This document shows, in pieces, positions 17,165 to 25,635 of a stretch of 64,000 nt of DNA. Every line of letters begins with the position of its first letter. Position 1 is the stretch's first letter. The DNA comes from JACSRF01 sp963695505 (lineage in GTDB: Bacteria > Chloroflexota > Anaerolineae > Promineifilales > Promineifilaceae): the NCBI GenBank assembly GCA_963695505.1, contig CAVOGX010000005.1, forward strand, positions 20,276 to 84,275, in the 5' to 3' direction. The notes under the pieces are model-generated. The model did not search any database. It was not told the DNA's origin and saw only the letters and a program-made list of their open reading frames with translations. The translations under genes were made by a program, and so were the position numbers.

Positions 17165-19399
17165 ATGCGTCTTATGAAGACTCGTATTCTAGCACTGGCG
17201 TTACTGGTCTATTTGCTGACCGCTTGTGGAGGAGAAGAACTAGTAGAAGTGACACGAGTGGTGCGGCTGCCTGGCGAAACTGTCGAAGTAACGCGGGTTG
17301 TGGAAAGAGAGGTGGTGGTAACGCCACAGCCAACTCCTACACCTAGTCCATCTGAATTGGGGCTCTTATTAGTTGAAGGCGTCCCATATCAACAACAGTG
17401 GGCGATTTCCCCCCATGCTAATTTGGAAGCAGAAGCATTCCGGCACTGGGATGAAGATGACCCTGCTGAGATACCGGTGCAGTGCGCTAAATGTCATAGC
17501 ACCTTAGGTTATCTGGATTTCCTTGGAGCTGATAGCTCGACGCCTGGTGTGGTAGACGCTCCCTCTCCATTAGGTACCGTGGTTGAATGTGCGGCATGTC
17601 ATAATCCAGTTGCTTTGGAAAAAACGAGTGTCATCTTTCCTTCTGGTGTGGAGGTGATGGGTCTTGGTGATGAGGCGCGCTGCATGGAATGCCATCAGGG
17701 TCGTTCCTCAAAAGCTACTGTGGATGCTTCAATAGAAAGTGCTGGTTTAACAGCAGAAGACCTGGACGTAGTTAACGAGGATTTGGGCTTTACGAATATC
17801 CATTATTATGCGGCGGCAGCGACACAGTACGGTAACATTGTGATGGGTGGCTACGAGTACGAAGGAAAATCCTATGATGCTCGTTTTGATCACGTTGCTC
17901 CATATGATTCTTGTGTAGACTGCCATGATGCCCATACGTTGGAATTGAAGCTGGATGAGTGTAGTTCTTGCCATGGCAGCTTGAACACCCCAGAAGATTT
18001 GTTGAATGTACGCTTCCTCGGCTCCTTAGTTGATTACGATGGAGATGGCAACATGGAAGAGGGGCTGTACTTTGAAATTGAAACAATGCGCGAAATGCTC
18101 TACGAAGCCATGCAAACCTACGCTGCGGAAGTGAGCGGTACGCCTCTTGTATATGATGAAATGGCCTATCCATATTTCTTTGCTGATACAAACGGTAATG
18201 GAACGGTAGATGGTGAGGAGAGCCGGTTTAATGCCTGGACGCCGCGTTTGGCAAAGGCTGCATACAACTATCAGGTTTCTTTGAAAGACCCAGGACGTTA
18301 TGCCCATGGCGGTAAATACGTCATACAGTTGCTCTATGATGCAATGGAGGATTTGAATCAGGCGATTTCTACGCCGGTTGATATGAGCGGCATGAACCGC
18401 ATTGACCATGGGCATTTTGCCGGCTCGGAGGAAGCATTTCGGCATTGGGATGAGGATGGATTTGTACCTTCATCATGCAGTAAGTGCCATTCGGATCAGG
18501 GGCTGCCTTTCTTCCTTGCCGAAGGAGTGAACATTTCTCAAAGTCCGTCTAATGGCTTGAACTGCGCAACATGTCATGACAATGTAACGACGTTTTCGCG
18601 GTATGTTGTGGAAGAAGTACTGTTTCCCAGTGGCGCTATGCTAAGTATGAGTGATTTAGACAGCAACTTATGCTTAGAATGCCATCAGGGCCGCGAATCG
18701 ACAGCCAGTGTGGATGGGCGCATTGGAAGTTTGGATCCGGATGATCCCACCGGTGGGTTACGCTTCGTGAATGTCCATTATTTTGCTGCTGGCTCAACTG
18801 TATTTGGCACAGAAGCAAAAGGGATATATGAATATTCTGGTCAGTCATATCTTGGTCGGAATGAGCACGTTTCTCAATTTGACACCTGCGTGGAATGTCA
18901 TGACTCCCATGCACAAGAGGTGGAAATTGAGGCTTGCAGTATTTGCCATGCTGGGGTGGAAACGGCCGTTGATCTGCACAATATCCGCTTCAACGAAGAA
19001 CAAATATATGTTGACTGGGATGGGGACGGTGACGTCGCTGAAGGTATTTTCAGCGAAATTGAAACAATGCGCGACATCTTATATTCAGCAATGCAAGCAT
19101 ATGCAGCCAACACCGCGGGGGTTGATGGCATTGCGTACAATGCCGCACGTTATCCCTATTTCTTCATCGATGCCGATGGTGATGGCCAACTAAGCGCAGA
19201 TGAAACCAACGCTTATTCAACCTGGACACCTCGGTTGCTGCGTGCTGCCTACAACTACCAATATGTGTTAAAGGACCCAGGGGCTTATGCTCATAATGGA
19301 AAGTATGTTGTGCAGGTATTGTTTGACACTCTGGTAGATATTGGTGCGGATACAATTGGCATGAGCCGACCCGAAGTTTTGGCTGAGCCTGCACCGTAG
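17165..19399 (+). CDS. Decaheme c-type cytochrome lipoprotein made of two pentaheme repeats with EF-hands (copy 1)
   Basis: 744 residues. The signal ends LLTACGG, a lipobox, followed by a stalk rich in EVTRVV units and Pro/Thr. Two homologous halves of about 330 residues each carry five CXXCH motifs: CAKCH, CAACH, CMECH, CVDCH, CSSCH; then CSKCH, CATCH, CLECH, CVECH, CSICH. Shared landmarks are HWDED, FPSG, CHQGR, HYFAA/HYYAA, and a closing LKDPGxYAHxGKYV. Each half also holds EF-hand-like calcium loops (DYDGDGNMEEG and DTNGNGTVDGEE; DWDGDGDVAEG and DADGDGQLSADE). It is predicted to sit on the outer surface as an electron carrier or terminal reductase. A paralogue of the same architecture lies 357 bases downstream. 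ATG 17165 follows AAAAAGGAGATTGACTT. Confidence 0.9.
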   Translation: MRLMKTRILALALLVYLLTACGGEELVEVTRVVRLPGETVEVTRVVEREVVVTPQPTPTPSPSELGLLLVEGVPYQQQWAISPHANLEAEAFRHWDEDDPAEIPVQCAKCHSTLGYLDFLGADSSTPGVVDAPSPLGTVVECAACHNPVALEKTSVIFPSGVEVMGLGDEARCMECHQGRSSKATVDASIESAGLTAEDLDVVNEDLGFTNIHYYAAAATQYGNIVMGGYEYEGKSYDARFDHVAPYDSCVDCHDAHTLELKLDECSSCHGSLNTPEDLLNVRFLGSLVDYDGDGNMEEGLYFEIETMREMLYEAMQTYAAEVSGTPLVYDEMAYPYFFADTNGNGTVDGEESRFNAWTPRLAKAAYNYQVSLKDPGRYAHGGKYVIQLLYDAMEDLNQAISTPVDMSGMNRIDHGHFAGSEEAFRHWDEDGFVPSSCSKCHSDQGLPFFLAEGVNISQSPSNGLNCATCHDNVTTFSRYVVEEVLFPSGAMLSMSDLDSNLCLECHQGRESTASVDGRIGSLDPDDPTGGLRFVNVHYFAAGSTVFGTEAKGIYEYSGQSYLGRNEHVSQFDTCVECHDSHAQEVEIEACSICHAGVETAVDLHNIRFNEEQIYVDWDGDGDVAEGIFSEIETMRDILYSAMQAYAANTAGVDGIAYNAARYPYFFIDADGDGQLSADETNAYSTWTPRLLRAAYNYQYVLKDPGAYAHNGKYVVQVLFDTLVDIGADTIGMSRPEVLAEPAP

Positions 19400-19479
19400 C
19401 TACAATATTGTAATGTGGTATTATGAAAGTTAGGTAACCGCGTTTAATGAATTTATTCGGTAGCAGATGGTTCTAAAGC

Positions 19480-19724
19480 CGGTTTCCTGAACAGCTAGCA
19501 ATGGTTGAAACCGAAGGAGGCAAAAAAACATTTAACTCACCTTTGGCGTAGCTCAGGTAAAATCTGAAGTAATGTTAGAGGTGTACAGTTACATGGTGGC
19601 TTCCAAATAGATACCTTGTTAATCGGTGCCCTGTCCTGCAGCTGTGGCACACTGACAGATGGAAATGCAGGACAAGGCACATGGTTAGTCGTACATACAG
19701 AGGCATTCTCTAACTCCGTATGTA
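19480..19724 (+). promoter_or_regulatory. Structured 5' leader with three consecutive inverted repeats before decaheme copy 2
   Basis: The 356-base gap between the two decaheme genes holds no gene but has three inverted repeats: CGGTTTC (19480-19486) with GAAACCG (19507-19513); a 15-base pair at 19626-19640 with 19666-19680 having one mismatch, with an inner CTGT/ACAG pair at 19642-19645 and 19655-19658; and an 11-base pair at 19692-19702 with 19714-19724 having one mismatch. The Shine-Dalgarno AAAGGAGG follows at about 19740. None of the stems ends in a long T run, so attenuation by a simple terminator is not obvious. It could be a folded leader RNA controlling the second cytochrome. Confidence 0.45.
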
Positions 19725-19755
19725 TTTGTATCTTTTAGAGAAAGGAGGATAACCA

Positions 19756-21933
19756 ATGGTTAATTCAAATAAGCGCATCATTTTAGTCATTGGATTCCTG
19801 CTGTTATTTTTGCTGTTGTTTACAGCATGCAGTCAGGAACCAGTGGAAGTGACCCGCATCGTCGAGGTTGAGGTGCCCGTCGAAGTACCGGGCGGAGAAA
19901 CCCAGGTAGAGGTACCCGGCCCCGAGGTGGAGGTCACACGAATCGTGGAGGTGATGGTAGAACCAGAGGTAGCGGTTGATGCCATCCCCTTCTTGGAAGC
20001 ATGGCAAAGCTCCGGACATGCCGATGCGGCAGCCGAAGCCTTTGTCCACTGGGATGAAGATGATCCTCAAGAAGTGCCAACCAATTGTGCGAAGTGCCAC
20101 AGCACGCCTGGATACCTGGACTTCTTAGGGGCAGATGGCAGCGCCTTTGGCTCAGTGGAAAATGCTGCCCCAATTGGATCAACAGTAGAATGTGCAGCCT
20201 GCCATAATGACGTAACCTTGGGTCTGACCAGTGTGGTCTTTCCCTCTGGGGTAGAAGTTATGGGCCTGGGTGATGAAGCCCGCTGTATGCAATGTCACCA
20301 GGGTCGCAGCTCTAAGCTCACAGTAGACCAAGGGATCCTTGATGCCGGTCTTGACCCGGTAGCAGACCTGGACACAGTGAGCGAGGAGGTTGGCTTCACC
20401 AACATTCACTACTATGCTGCCGCCGCTACGCTGTACGGCAAGGTGGCTATGGGTGGGTATGAGTATGAAGGCAAGGCGTACGACGGCAAATTCGATCATG
20501 TGGCCGGCTACGATTCCTGTATAGACTGCCATAACCCACACACCCTTGAAGTCAAAGTCGATGAATGTACCGCATGCCATACTGGCGTGACCTCTGCTGA
20601 AGACCTTGTCAACATCCGCATGGTTGGTTCTCTAGTAGACTACGACGGCGATGACGACCTGGAAGAGGGCATTATGGCTGAAATTCAGGGGCTGCAGGAA
20701 ATGCTGGCTCAGGCAATGACAGCTTACTCAACAGAAGTTGCGGGTGCTGGCATTGTGTATGACGCCGCCAGTTACCCTTACTTCTTTGATGATGCCGGCG
20801 AACGGTATGGCACCTGGACGCCACGCCTGGCCAAGGCGGCCTACAACTATCAGGTTTCGTTGAAGGATCCTGGCGAGTTTGCTCACGGTGGCAAGTACAT
20901 CATCCAATTGCTATATGATTCCATTGAAGATTTGAACAACGCCATAGCTGAGCCGGTTGACCTGAGCAATGCCCATCGTATTGACCATGGCCACTTTGCC
21001 GGTTCGGAAGAAGCGTTCCGCCATTGGGATGAAGACGGATTTGTCCCCGGTTCTTGCAGTGTGTGCCATTCCGCAGCCGGTTTGCCTTTGTTTGCGGAGC
21101 AGGGGGTAGCAATTAATCAGCCAACCAGCAATGGCCTAAATTGCGCTACCTGCCACAACAGCTTGACAGAATACACGCTGTATGAATTTGCAGAGGTGAC
21201 CTTCCCCAGTGGGGAGACTGTGTCCTTGGCTGCGGACGAAACAGACGAGGCTGGTCTAAAGAGCAACATGTGTTTGAACTGTCACCAGGGGCGGTCATCA
21301 ACAGTTTCCGTTGATCGTTCCTTGAGCGGTTTAGATGACGACGTTGCATCGGAATCAATTCGCTTCCAAAATATCCACTACTTTGCTGCTGGTGCCACGC
21401 TGTTTGGCACTGAGGTGAAGGGCGCTTACGAATTTACCGGGCAAACTTACCTGGGCCGCAACGTCCACGTGGAGAACTTCGACTCTTGTAGCGAATGCCA
21501 CAATGCGCATGCATTAGAAGTTGTTTTTGAAGATTGCGCCTTTTGCCATGAGAATGTTGCTACGCCAGAAGATCTGCCGGCGATACGTGTGGCCGAGACT
21601 GACTTTGATGGTGACGGCGACGTAGCGGAAGGTCTGGCGGGCGAGATTGAAACTATGGCTGAAGTGCTCTATGCCGCTATGCAGGCTTATGCAGATGGCA
21701 TTGAGGGCGTTGATGCAATTGTTTACGATCCCAGTGCCTACCCGTACTTCTTCAATGACGCGGGTGATCGTTATGCAACCTGGACACCAAACCTACTGCG
21801 GGCTGGTTACAACTACCAGTACGTGCAGAAGGATCCAGGGGCGTACGCTCATAACGGTCTGTACGTCATACAGTTCCTGTACGACTCGATCAATGCGGTG
21901 GGTGGCAGCACCGCCGGCATGACACGGCCGTAA
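19756..21933 (+). CDS. Decaheme c-type cytochrome lipoprotein made of two pentaheme repeats with EF-hand loops (copy 2)
   Basis: 725 residues, closely similar throughout to copy 1. The signal ends LLFTACSQ (lipobox), followed by a stalk with repeated EVTRIVEVEVPVEV-like strands seen in Chloroflexota surface lipoproteins. Ten heme motifs occur in two sets of five: CAKCH, CAACH, CMQCH, CIDCH, CTACH; then CSVCH, CATCH, CLNCH, CSECH, CAFCH. Calcium-loop-like DYDGDDDLEEG and DFDGDGDVAEG remain, but the second EF-hand of each half of copy 1 is reduced to DDAGERYGTWTP/NDAGDRYATWTP. It retains the conserved WTPRLAKAAYNYQ segment. ATG 19756 follows AAAGGAGGATAACC. The preserved halves suggest an ancient internal duplication followed by a recent gene duplication. 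Confidence 0.9.
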   Translation: MVNSNKRIILVIGFLLLFLLLFTACSQEPVEVTRIVEVEVPVEVPGGETQVEVPGPEVEVTRIVEVMVEPEVAVDAIPFLEAWQSSGHADAAAEAFVHWDEDDPQEVPTNCAKCHSTPGYLDFLGADGSAFGSVENAAPIGSTVECAACHNDVTLGLTSVVFPSGVEVMGLGDEARCMQCHQGRSSKLTVDQGILDAGLDPVADLDTVSEEVGFTNIHYYAAAATLYGKVAMGGYEYEGKAYDGKFDHVAGYDSCIDCHNPHTLEVKVDECTACHTGVTSAEDLVNIRMVGSLVDYDGDDDLEEGIMAEIQGLQEMLAQAMTAYSTEVAGAGIVYDAASYPYFFDDAGERYGTWTPRLAKAAYNYQVSLKDPGEFAHGGKYIIQLLYDSIEDLNNAIAEPVDLSNAHRIDHGHFAGSEEAFRHWDEDGFVPGSCSVCHSAAGLPLFAEQGVAINQPTSNGLNCATCHNSLTEYTLYEFAEVTFPSGETVSLAADETDEAGLKSNMCLNCHQGRSSTVSVDRSLSGLDDDVASESIRFQNIHYFAAGATLFGTEVKGAYEFTGQTYLGRNVHVENFDSCSECHNAHALEVVFEDCAFCHENVATPEDLPAIRVAETDFDGDGDVAEGLAGEIETMAEVLYAAMQAYADGIEGVDAIVYDPSAYPYFFNDAGDRYATWTPNLLRAGYNYQYVQKDPGAYAHNGLYVIQFLYDSINAVGGSTAGMTRP

Positions 21934-21967
21934 TCCGCTAGATTCAAATAAATAGAACAAGTATTAC

Positions 21968-21998
21968 AAGCCGGGCAATAAACCACCCGGCTTTTTCT
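21968..21998 (+). terminator. Rho-independent terminator after decaheme copy 2
   Basis: AAGCCGGG (21968-21975) pairs with CCCGGCTT (21986-21993), followed by a T-rich tract. Confidence 0.88.
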
Positions 21999-22022
21999 TT
22001 TTCTCCTATAAACAGTTGCCAT

Positions 22023-22053
22023 AAAAAAAGGTGGCCGAAAAAGGGCCACCTTT
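22023..22053 (-). terminator. Terminator for the leftward NapC-type cytochrome gene
   Basis: AAAGGTGGCC (22027-22036) pairs with GGCCACCTTT (22044-22053). The A run at 22023-22029 forms a U tract for leftward transcription. Confidence 0.85.
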
Positions 22054-22104
22054 ATACTGAAAAAACCGTTGGATGTTGGGTAAGATAATCGCGCGTTGGT
22101 GAGG

Positions 22105-23829
22105 TTATTTTTCTGGTGCGCCAGAAGCAATCCACTCCTTTACCGCAACTAGCTCTTCGTCCAGCATCTGACCAAAGTGTTCCAGCGGCCCTGATTGACG
22201 CGTAATTAATAAGCTTGCTGCCGGATCGCCCGGTATGATGACTTCGCCTGTATCTCCGCCTTTCAGCATTGCGGCATAGCTGCTGAGGTCTAACCCAGCT
22301 TCAGCTTGAGAGCCACTGTGGCAAAATGTGCAACGGCCGTCAAATAGCGCCTTGAAGGTTCCCTCATACGTGCGGGCGACCCCTTCCAGCAGGTAAGGGC
22401 TGGTATTGAGCAAAATGTAGAGCTGGCGGTCCAGCACCGGCTGTAGGGTTAGTTCATCAAACCCTGTAAATGCCCACTTGTTGGCATGGCAAGCCACATT
22501 GCCACAAAACGAGCCATCGGCTGGCGGCTTTCCTTCTAACTCTGTGTAATCAACGCCTGAGTCTCCTGGTTCATGGCAGGCTGCACAAGAGCTGTCAATC
22601 GCTCTCCCATGCAGTGTAATCCAACTGCTGTGCGTGTGCGATGTGGGTTCGGGTCCTTGTGCCAGCTCAATATTGGTCACTAGAGACTCGTCGGCCGTCA
22701 CTGGTATAGAGTGACACAAATTGCACTCCAGGCGAATTGCTTCCTCTGTGCCTGAAAGATGCTTGCCATCGTGGCAGCGAAAACAGCCGGGGGTATCTTT
22801 ATGACCAAGATTGTCAGGATGCGTTTCCCAATCTAATTCCTGCTCTGGAAAAACCATCTGCACATACATCTCTTCTAAAGCCGCGACCGCCTCATTAATC
22901 ACTTCTTCTTGAGTGGCATAAATCTCAGGATACTCTTCTGCATAAAAAGCTTCCAATTCTGTAAATGTCTCATTTGCTTCTTCCAGGCTTTCATATTTGA
23001 CACTCAGCAGTTCTTCAGCTTTTTCTTTTACAAAAGGGAGTTCTTGGGAAATTAATCCTTTTGTTATTGCCTGGTTAATGGCCTCTTCTGGATTGGGGAT
23101 ACTGTGCGTAATTCGGTTGTGGCAGGTTATACAATCTACTCTTTCCAGAAATTGCCCGGCGACATCTTCAGGGGTGACGTCTGAGGCAATATCATAATAT
23201 TCGGTAACTGTGCCATCATCTTCAATAACACGCACATAGGGTATATCTTGCTCCAGCCGGTCGGTAGCCAGATACCAGACTTCGTTTTCTATATGCCAAT
23301 GTATGCCTCGGCCCAATCCTTCTCGTTTTGTGCCGCCGCCTGTTTTGAGCACTAAAAACAGGCTTTTTTCCGTGTTGGCTACATCCGGTTCATAACTTCT
23401 AATTTCCCGCAAGCTATCATCGGAGAATTTTTCGGGGAAGTGGCAAGTTTCGCAAGATTCACGCGCCGGGCGCATGGCCCGGGAGTAAATAGGAAACTCG
23501 TAATCTTGAGTCAATGTCAAGTATACGTGACGTAAATCTCCGGCTTTACGGGAGAACTGGGTTGTCACGACATCACGCCCAATATGACATTCTACGCATT
23601 GCACACGGGCATGCGGGGACCGTTGGTAGGCACTATACTCTGGAGGCATTGTGTGACATGTCGTCCCACAGAATTCAGAAGAATTTGTATACGTCCAACC
23701 GTATACCGTCCCAGAAATTATGCTGGCGGTTAAGATCCCCATGAAAATAAATGGTAAGGCTCTTATCCATTTGGGACTACCCGGTGGGGGAAAGAAAAAG
23801 CGTCTTATTGCAGAAAAGATTTTGCGCAT
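22105..23829 (-). CDS. NapC/NrfH-like membrane-anchored multiheme cytochrome with C-terminal Planctomycete-type heme domain
   Basis: 574 residues. The N-terminal membrane helix (about residues 22-45) leads into a NapC/NirT-type tetraheme region whose first site is CGTTCHTM, a CX3CH variant, then CVECHIG, CETCH and CITCH. A charged helical stretch (about 265-330) follows, then CFRCH, CNLCH, CAACH, a CX4CH site (CGNVACH), and finally CTFCH inside a domain resembling Planctomycete cytochrome C (DLSSYAAMLKGG, then IIPGDPAASLL and WIASGAPE). That is nine candidate hemes, two with unusual spacing. NapC proteins oxidise menaquinol and feed periplasmic cytochromes, so this may be the quinol port for the surface decahemes. 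ATG 23829 lies near GGGACAATATT. The next upstream gene on the same strand begins 1.3 kb away and ends 69 bases before it. Confidence 0.88.
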   Translation of the reverse strand: MRKIFSAIRRFFFPPPGSPKWIRALPFIFMGILTASIISGTVYGWTYTNSSEFCGTTCHTMPPEYSAYQRSPHARVQCVECHIGRDVVTTQFSRKAGDLRHVYLTLTQDYEFPIYSRAMRPARESCETCHFPEKFSDDSLREIRSYEPDVANTEKSLFLVLKTGGGTKREGLGRGIHWHIENEVWYLATDRLEQDIPYVRVIEDDGTVTEYYDIASDVTPEDVAGQFLERVDCITCHNRITHSIPNPEEAINQAITKGLISQELPFVKEKAEELLSVKYESLEEANETFTELEAFYAEEYPEIYATQEEVINEAVAALEEMYVQMVFPEQELDWETHPDNLGHKDTPGCFRCHDGKHLSGTEEAIRLECNLCHSIPVTADESLVTNIELAQGPEPTSHTHSSWITLHGRAIDSSCAACHEPGDSGVDYTELEGKPPADGSFCGNVACHANKWAFTGFDELTLQPVLDRQLYILLNTSPYLLEGVARTYEGTFKALFDGRCTFCHSGSQAEAGLDLSSYAAMLKGGDTGEVIIPGDPAASLLITRQSGPLEHFGQMLDEELVAVKEWIASGAPEK

Positions 23830-23898
23830 AATATTGTCCCTTTATCCAAGCAAATTTACATTTAAGTTTGATATCTTGATTTTCGCTACCACCTAACA

Positions 23899-25167
23899 CT
23901 AGGGATTGGATGTTGGCGTTGGTTCCGGTGCCGGTTCAGGGGTAGGCGAGGGTTCTGGTGTTGGAGTAGGAGGAGTGTGATAACCTTGGGCAACGGCCGT
24001 AAGCTCTGGCATTTCTTTGACGGAAGCAAAACCCCCATTGTGACAATGTTGGCAAGCGTACGTCAAGGTGATATAGGGCATTACCTGCGTGCCGTCGGCC
24101 GTAAATTGAGGGGCATCAGGTTCACTATTTATAGAGAATTGGTGACTATGCAGATCGCCCGTGAAATTTTCTAAATCTCCCCAAGCTGACTGGCCCATAG
24201 GCGGCATGTGACAATCGACGCACTTGACCCCTAAATGTTTGCGATTATTTTGCACGGCATCATTTTGCCAATGACAAGATTCACACTGCTGCAAGATGCC
24301 ATTGTTGGGATTAATTGCTTCATCACCATAAAGCGTGCTGGCATGTGGATCGTGGCATGTGACACAGGAGAGGGCAAAATGTTTTGAGTTGAAGAGCCCA
24401 TCGTAGTGCACGTATTGTTCTTCAAAACCGTTTAAGGCATCAATAATGGCCGGGTTTTCGCGAGAGTGGCAATCCCCACACATTTGCGAGGCTCGGTCAA
24501 CAGGCATAAACACCCCCATGGGGTCGGCCGAATGCCGGCTACCAGGGCCATGACATGCCTCGCACTGGATACCCTCATAAGCCCATGTGCCCTGGATGCC
24601 TTCACGATTATCCTGGTGCCCCTGAGGGGCGTATCCTGTGGTATGGCAGCGGGCACAGTCAAATATTTCTTCTTCGGCAATGTGTCCGGCTACCCATTCG
24701 GCAGTTTTACCCACCTCCTCATTGGCAAAATTATATTGAGTCGGGGCATCTGCTTCACCGGCAATCAAATAGCCATCATCCTTTAAGAAGCGCACTTTCC
24801 AACCAAATCCACCTATTACATAAGAAATGTCATTCCATGAATAACCTTCTGGTGGATTAGGAACACCATTAGTGAGTTCATCAAATGGAAATTGAGGCGG
24901 TGTGCCGTCAATTGCTTTGAGAGCGTGGGGATGAGCGGAGAGGGAAAACTTGGCGAATATTTCCTCGTGGCAGCTACCACATGTTTCGGAACCAACGTAT
25001 GTCTGGCTAGCTGAGGCATCTTCACCAGCGGGGCCAACAGGGCCAATGGGACCAGGCGCACCAGCAGGCCCCACCGGACCAGCAGGCCCAGTTTGACCAC
25101 GGCAGGCAGCGAGAAAAACTACCCATGTTAATAAGAAAATTATGCGGCGTATAGATTTTGAGCTCAT
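23899..25167 (-). CDS. Octaheme c-type cytochrome lipoprotein with collagen-like stalk
   Basis: About 422 residues. The signal ends VFLAACRG (lipobox). Directly after the anchor cysteine come about eight Gly-X-Y triplets (GPAGPVGPAGAPGPIGPVG), a short collagen-like spacer. Eight CXXCH motifs follow: CGSCH, CARCH, CEACH, CGDCH, CVTCH, CESCH, CVDCH and CQHCH, with CEACHGPGSRH typical of the cytochrome c554/multiheme (cytochrome_C554-like) families. The C-terminus is a Pro/Thr/Glu repeat tail, as in wall-spanning proteins. The start is ATG 25167 with AGAGGAGAGAAACA; a more distant start at 25206 lacks a site. Its stop is 69 bases before the NapC-type gene, so the two probably form an operon linking quinol to a surface heme protein. 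Confidence 0.9.
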   Translation of the reverse strand: MSSKSIRRIIFLLTWVVFLAACRGQTGPAGPVGPAGAPGPIGPVGPAGEDASASQTYVGSETCGSCHEEIFAKFSLSAHPHALKAIDGTPPQFPFDELTNGVPNPPEGYSWNDISYVIGGFGWKVRFLKDDGYLIAGEADAPTQYNFANEEVGKTAEWVAGHIAEEEIFDCARCHTTGYAPQGHQDNREGIQGTWAYEGIQCEACHGPGSRHSADPMGVFMPVDRASQMCGDCHSRENPAIIDALNGFEEQYVHYDGLFNSKHFALSCVTCHDPHASTLYGDEAINPNNGILQQCESCHWQNDAVQNNRKHLGVKCVDCHMPPMGQSAWGDLENFTGDLHSHQFSINSEPDAPQFTADGTQVMPYITLTYACQHCHNGGFASVKEMPELTAVAQGYHTPPTPTPEPSPTPEPAPEPTPTSNP

Positions 25168-25635
25168 TGTTTCTCTCCTCTTTGATTTCAGACAGTTATT
25201 TGACACAAATACCCTAATACTTTACTTCCGGCTGTTAAGTATTGAGGATTAAGTCATATACCTCACCTGGCTAGGTAAGGAGTGCCTGAGACAGCGCATG
25301 AAGCCCTAAAGGCAAAATGCTTAAATGGTCGCTCTAATTGATCCGAAAATTTTACCGACCACGGATTTGGTGTCTTGAAGCTCAATTCTGCGTGTCCATT
25401 CCCCGAAACGTTTGATCGATGTCTCTTTGATCTAAAAGGGGAAGGAATAATCCGCAAACATCTTAATTTTTTAACGAATTGATAAGTAAAAGCTATTCTA
25501 ATCTTCACCTAATAAAATGGCAAATTTCCTGCTAATCCACCGCAAACTAGATACTTCATTCTCCTGGGAAAAAGCTGCTGGATAGCCCCAAATCTTGGAG
25601 GGGGTAAATTTTCATTTGCTTTGGTTTGGCTTAAT
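25168..25635. other. AT-rich intergenic region between divergently oriented neighbours' ends
   Basis: About 468 bases with no credible gene on either strand. It should contain the promoter of the leftward octaheme/NapC pair near 25170-25260 and the 3' end of the leftward ABC permease gene. No clear terminator stem with a T run was found, and no copy of the ACGGCCGT palindrome occurs in it. Confidence 0.6.
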
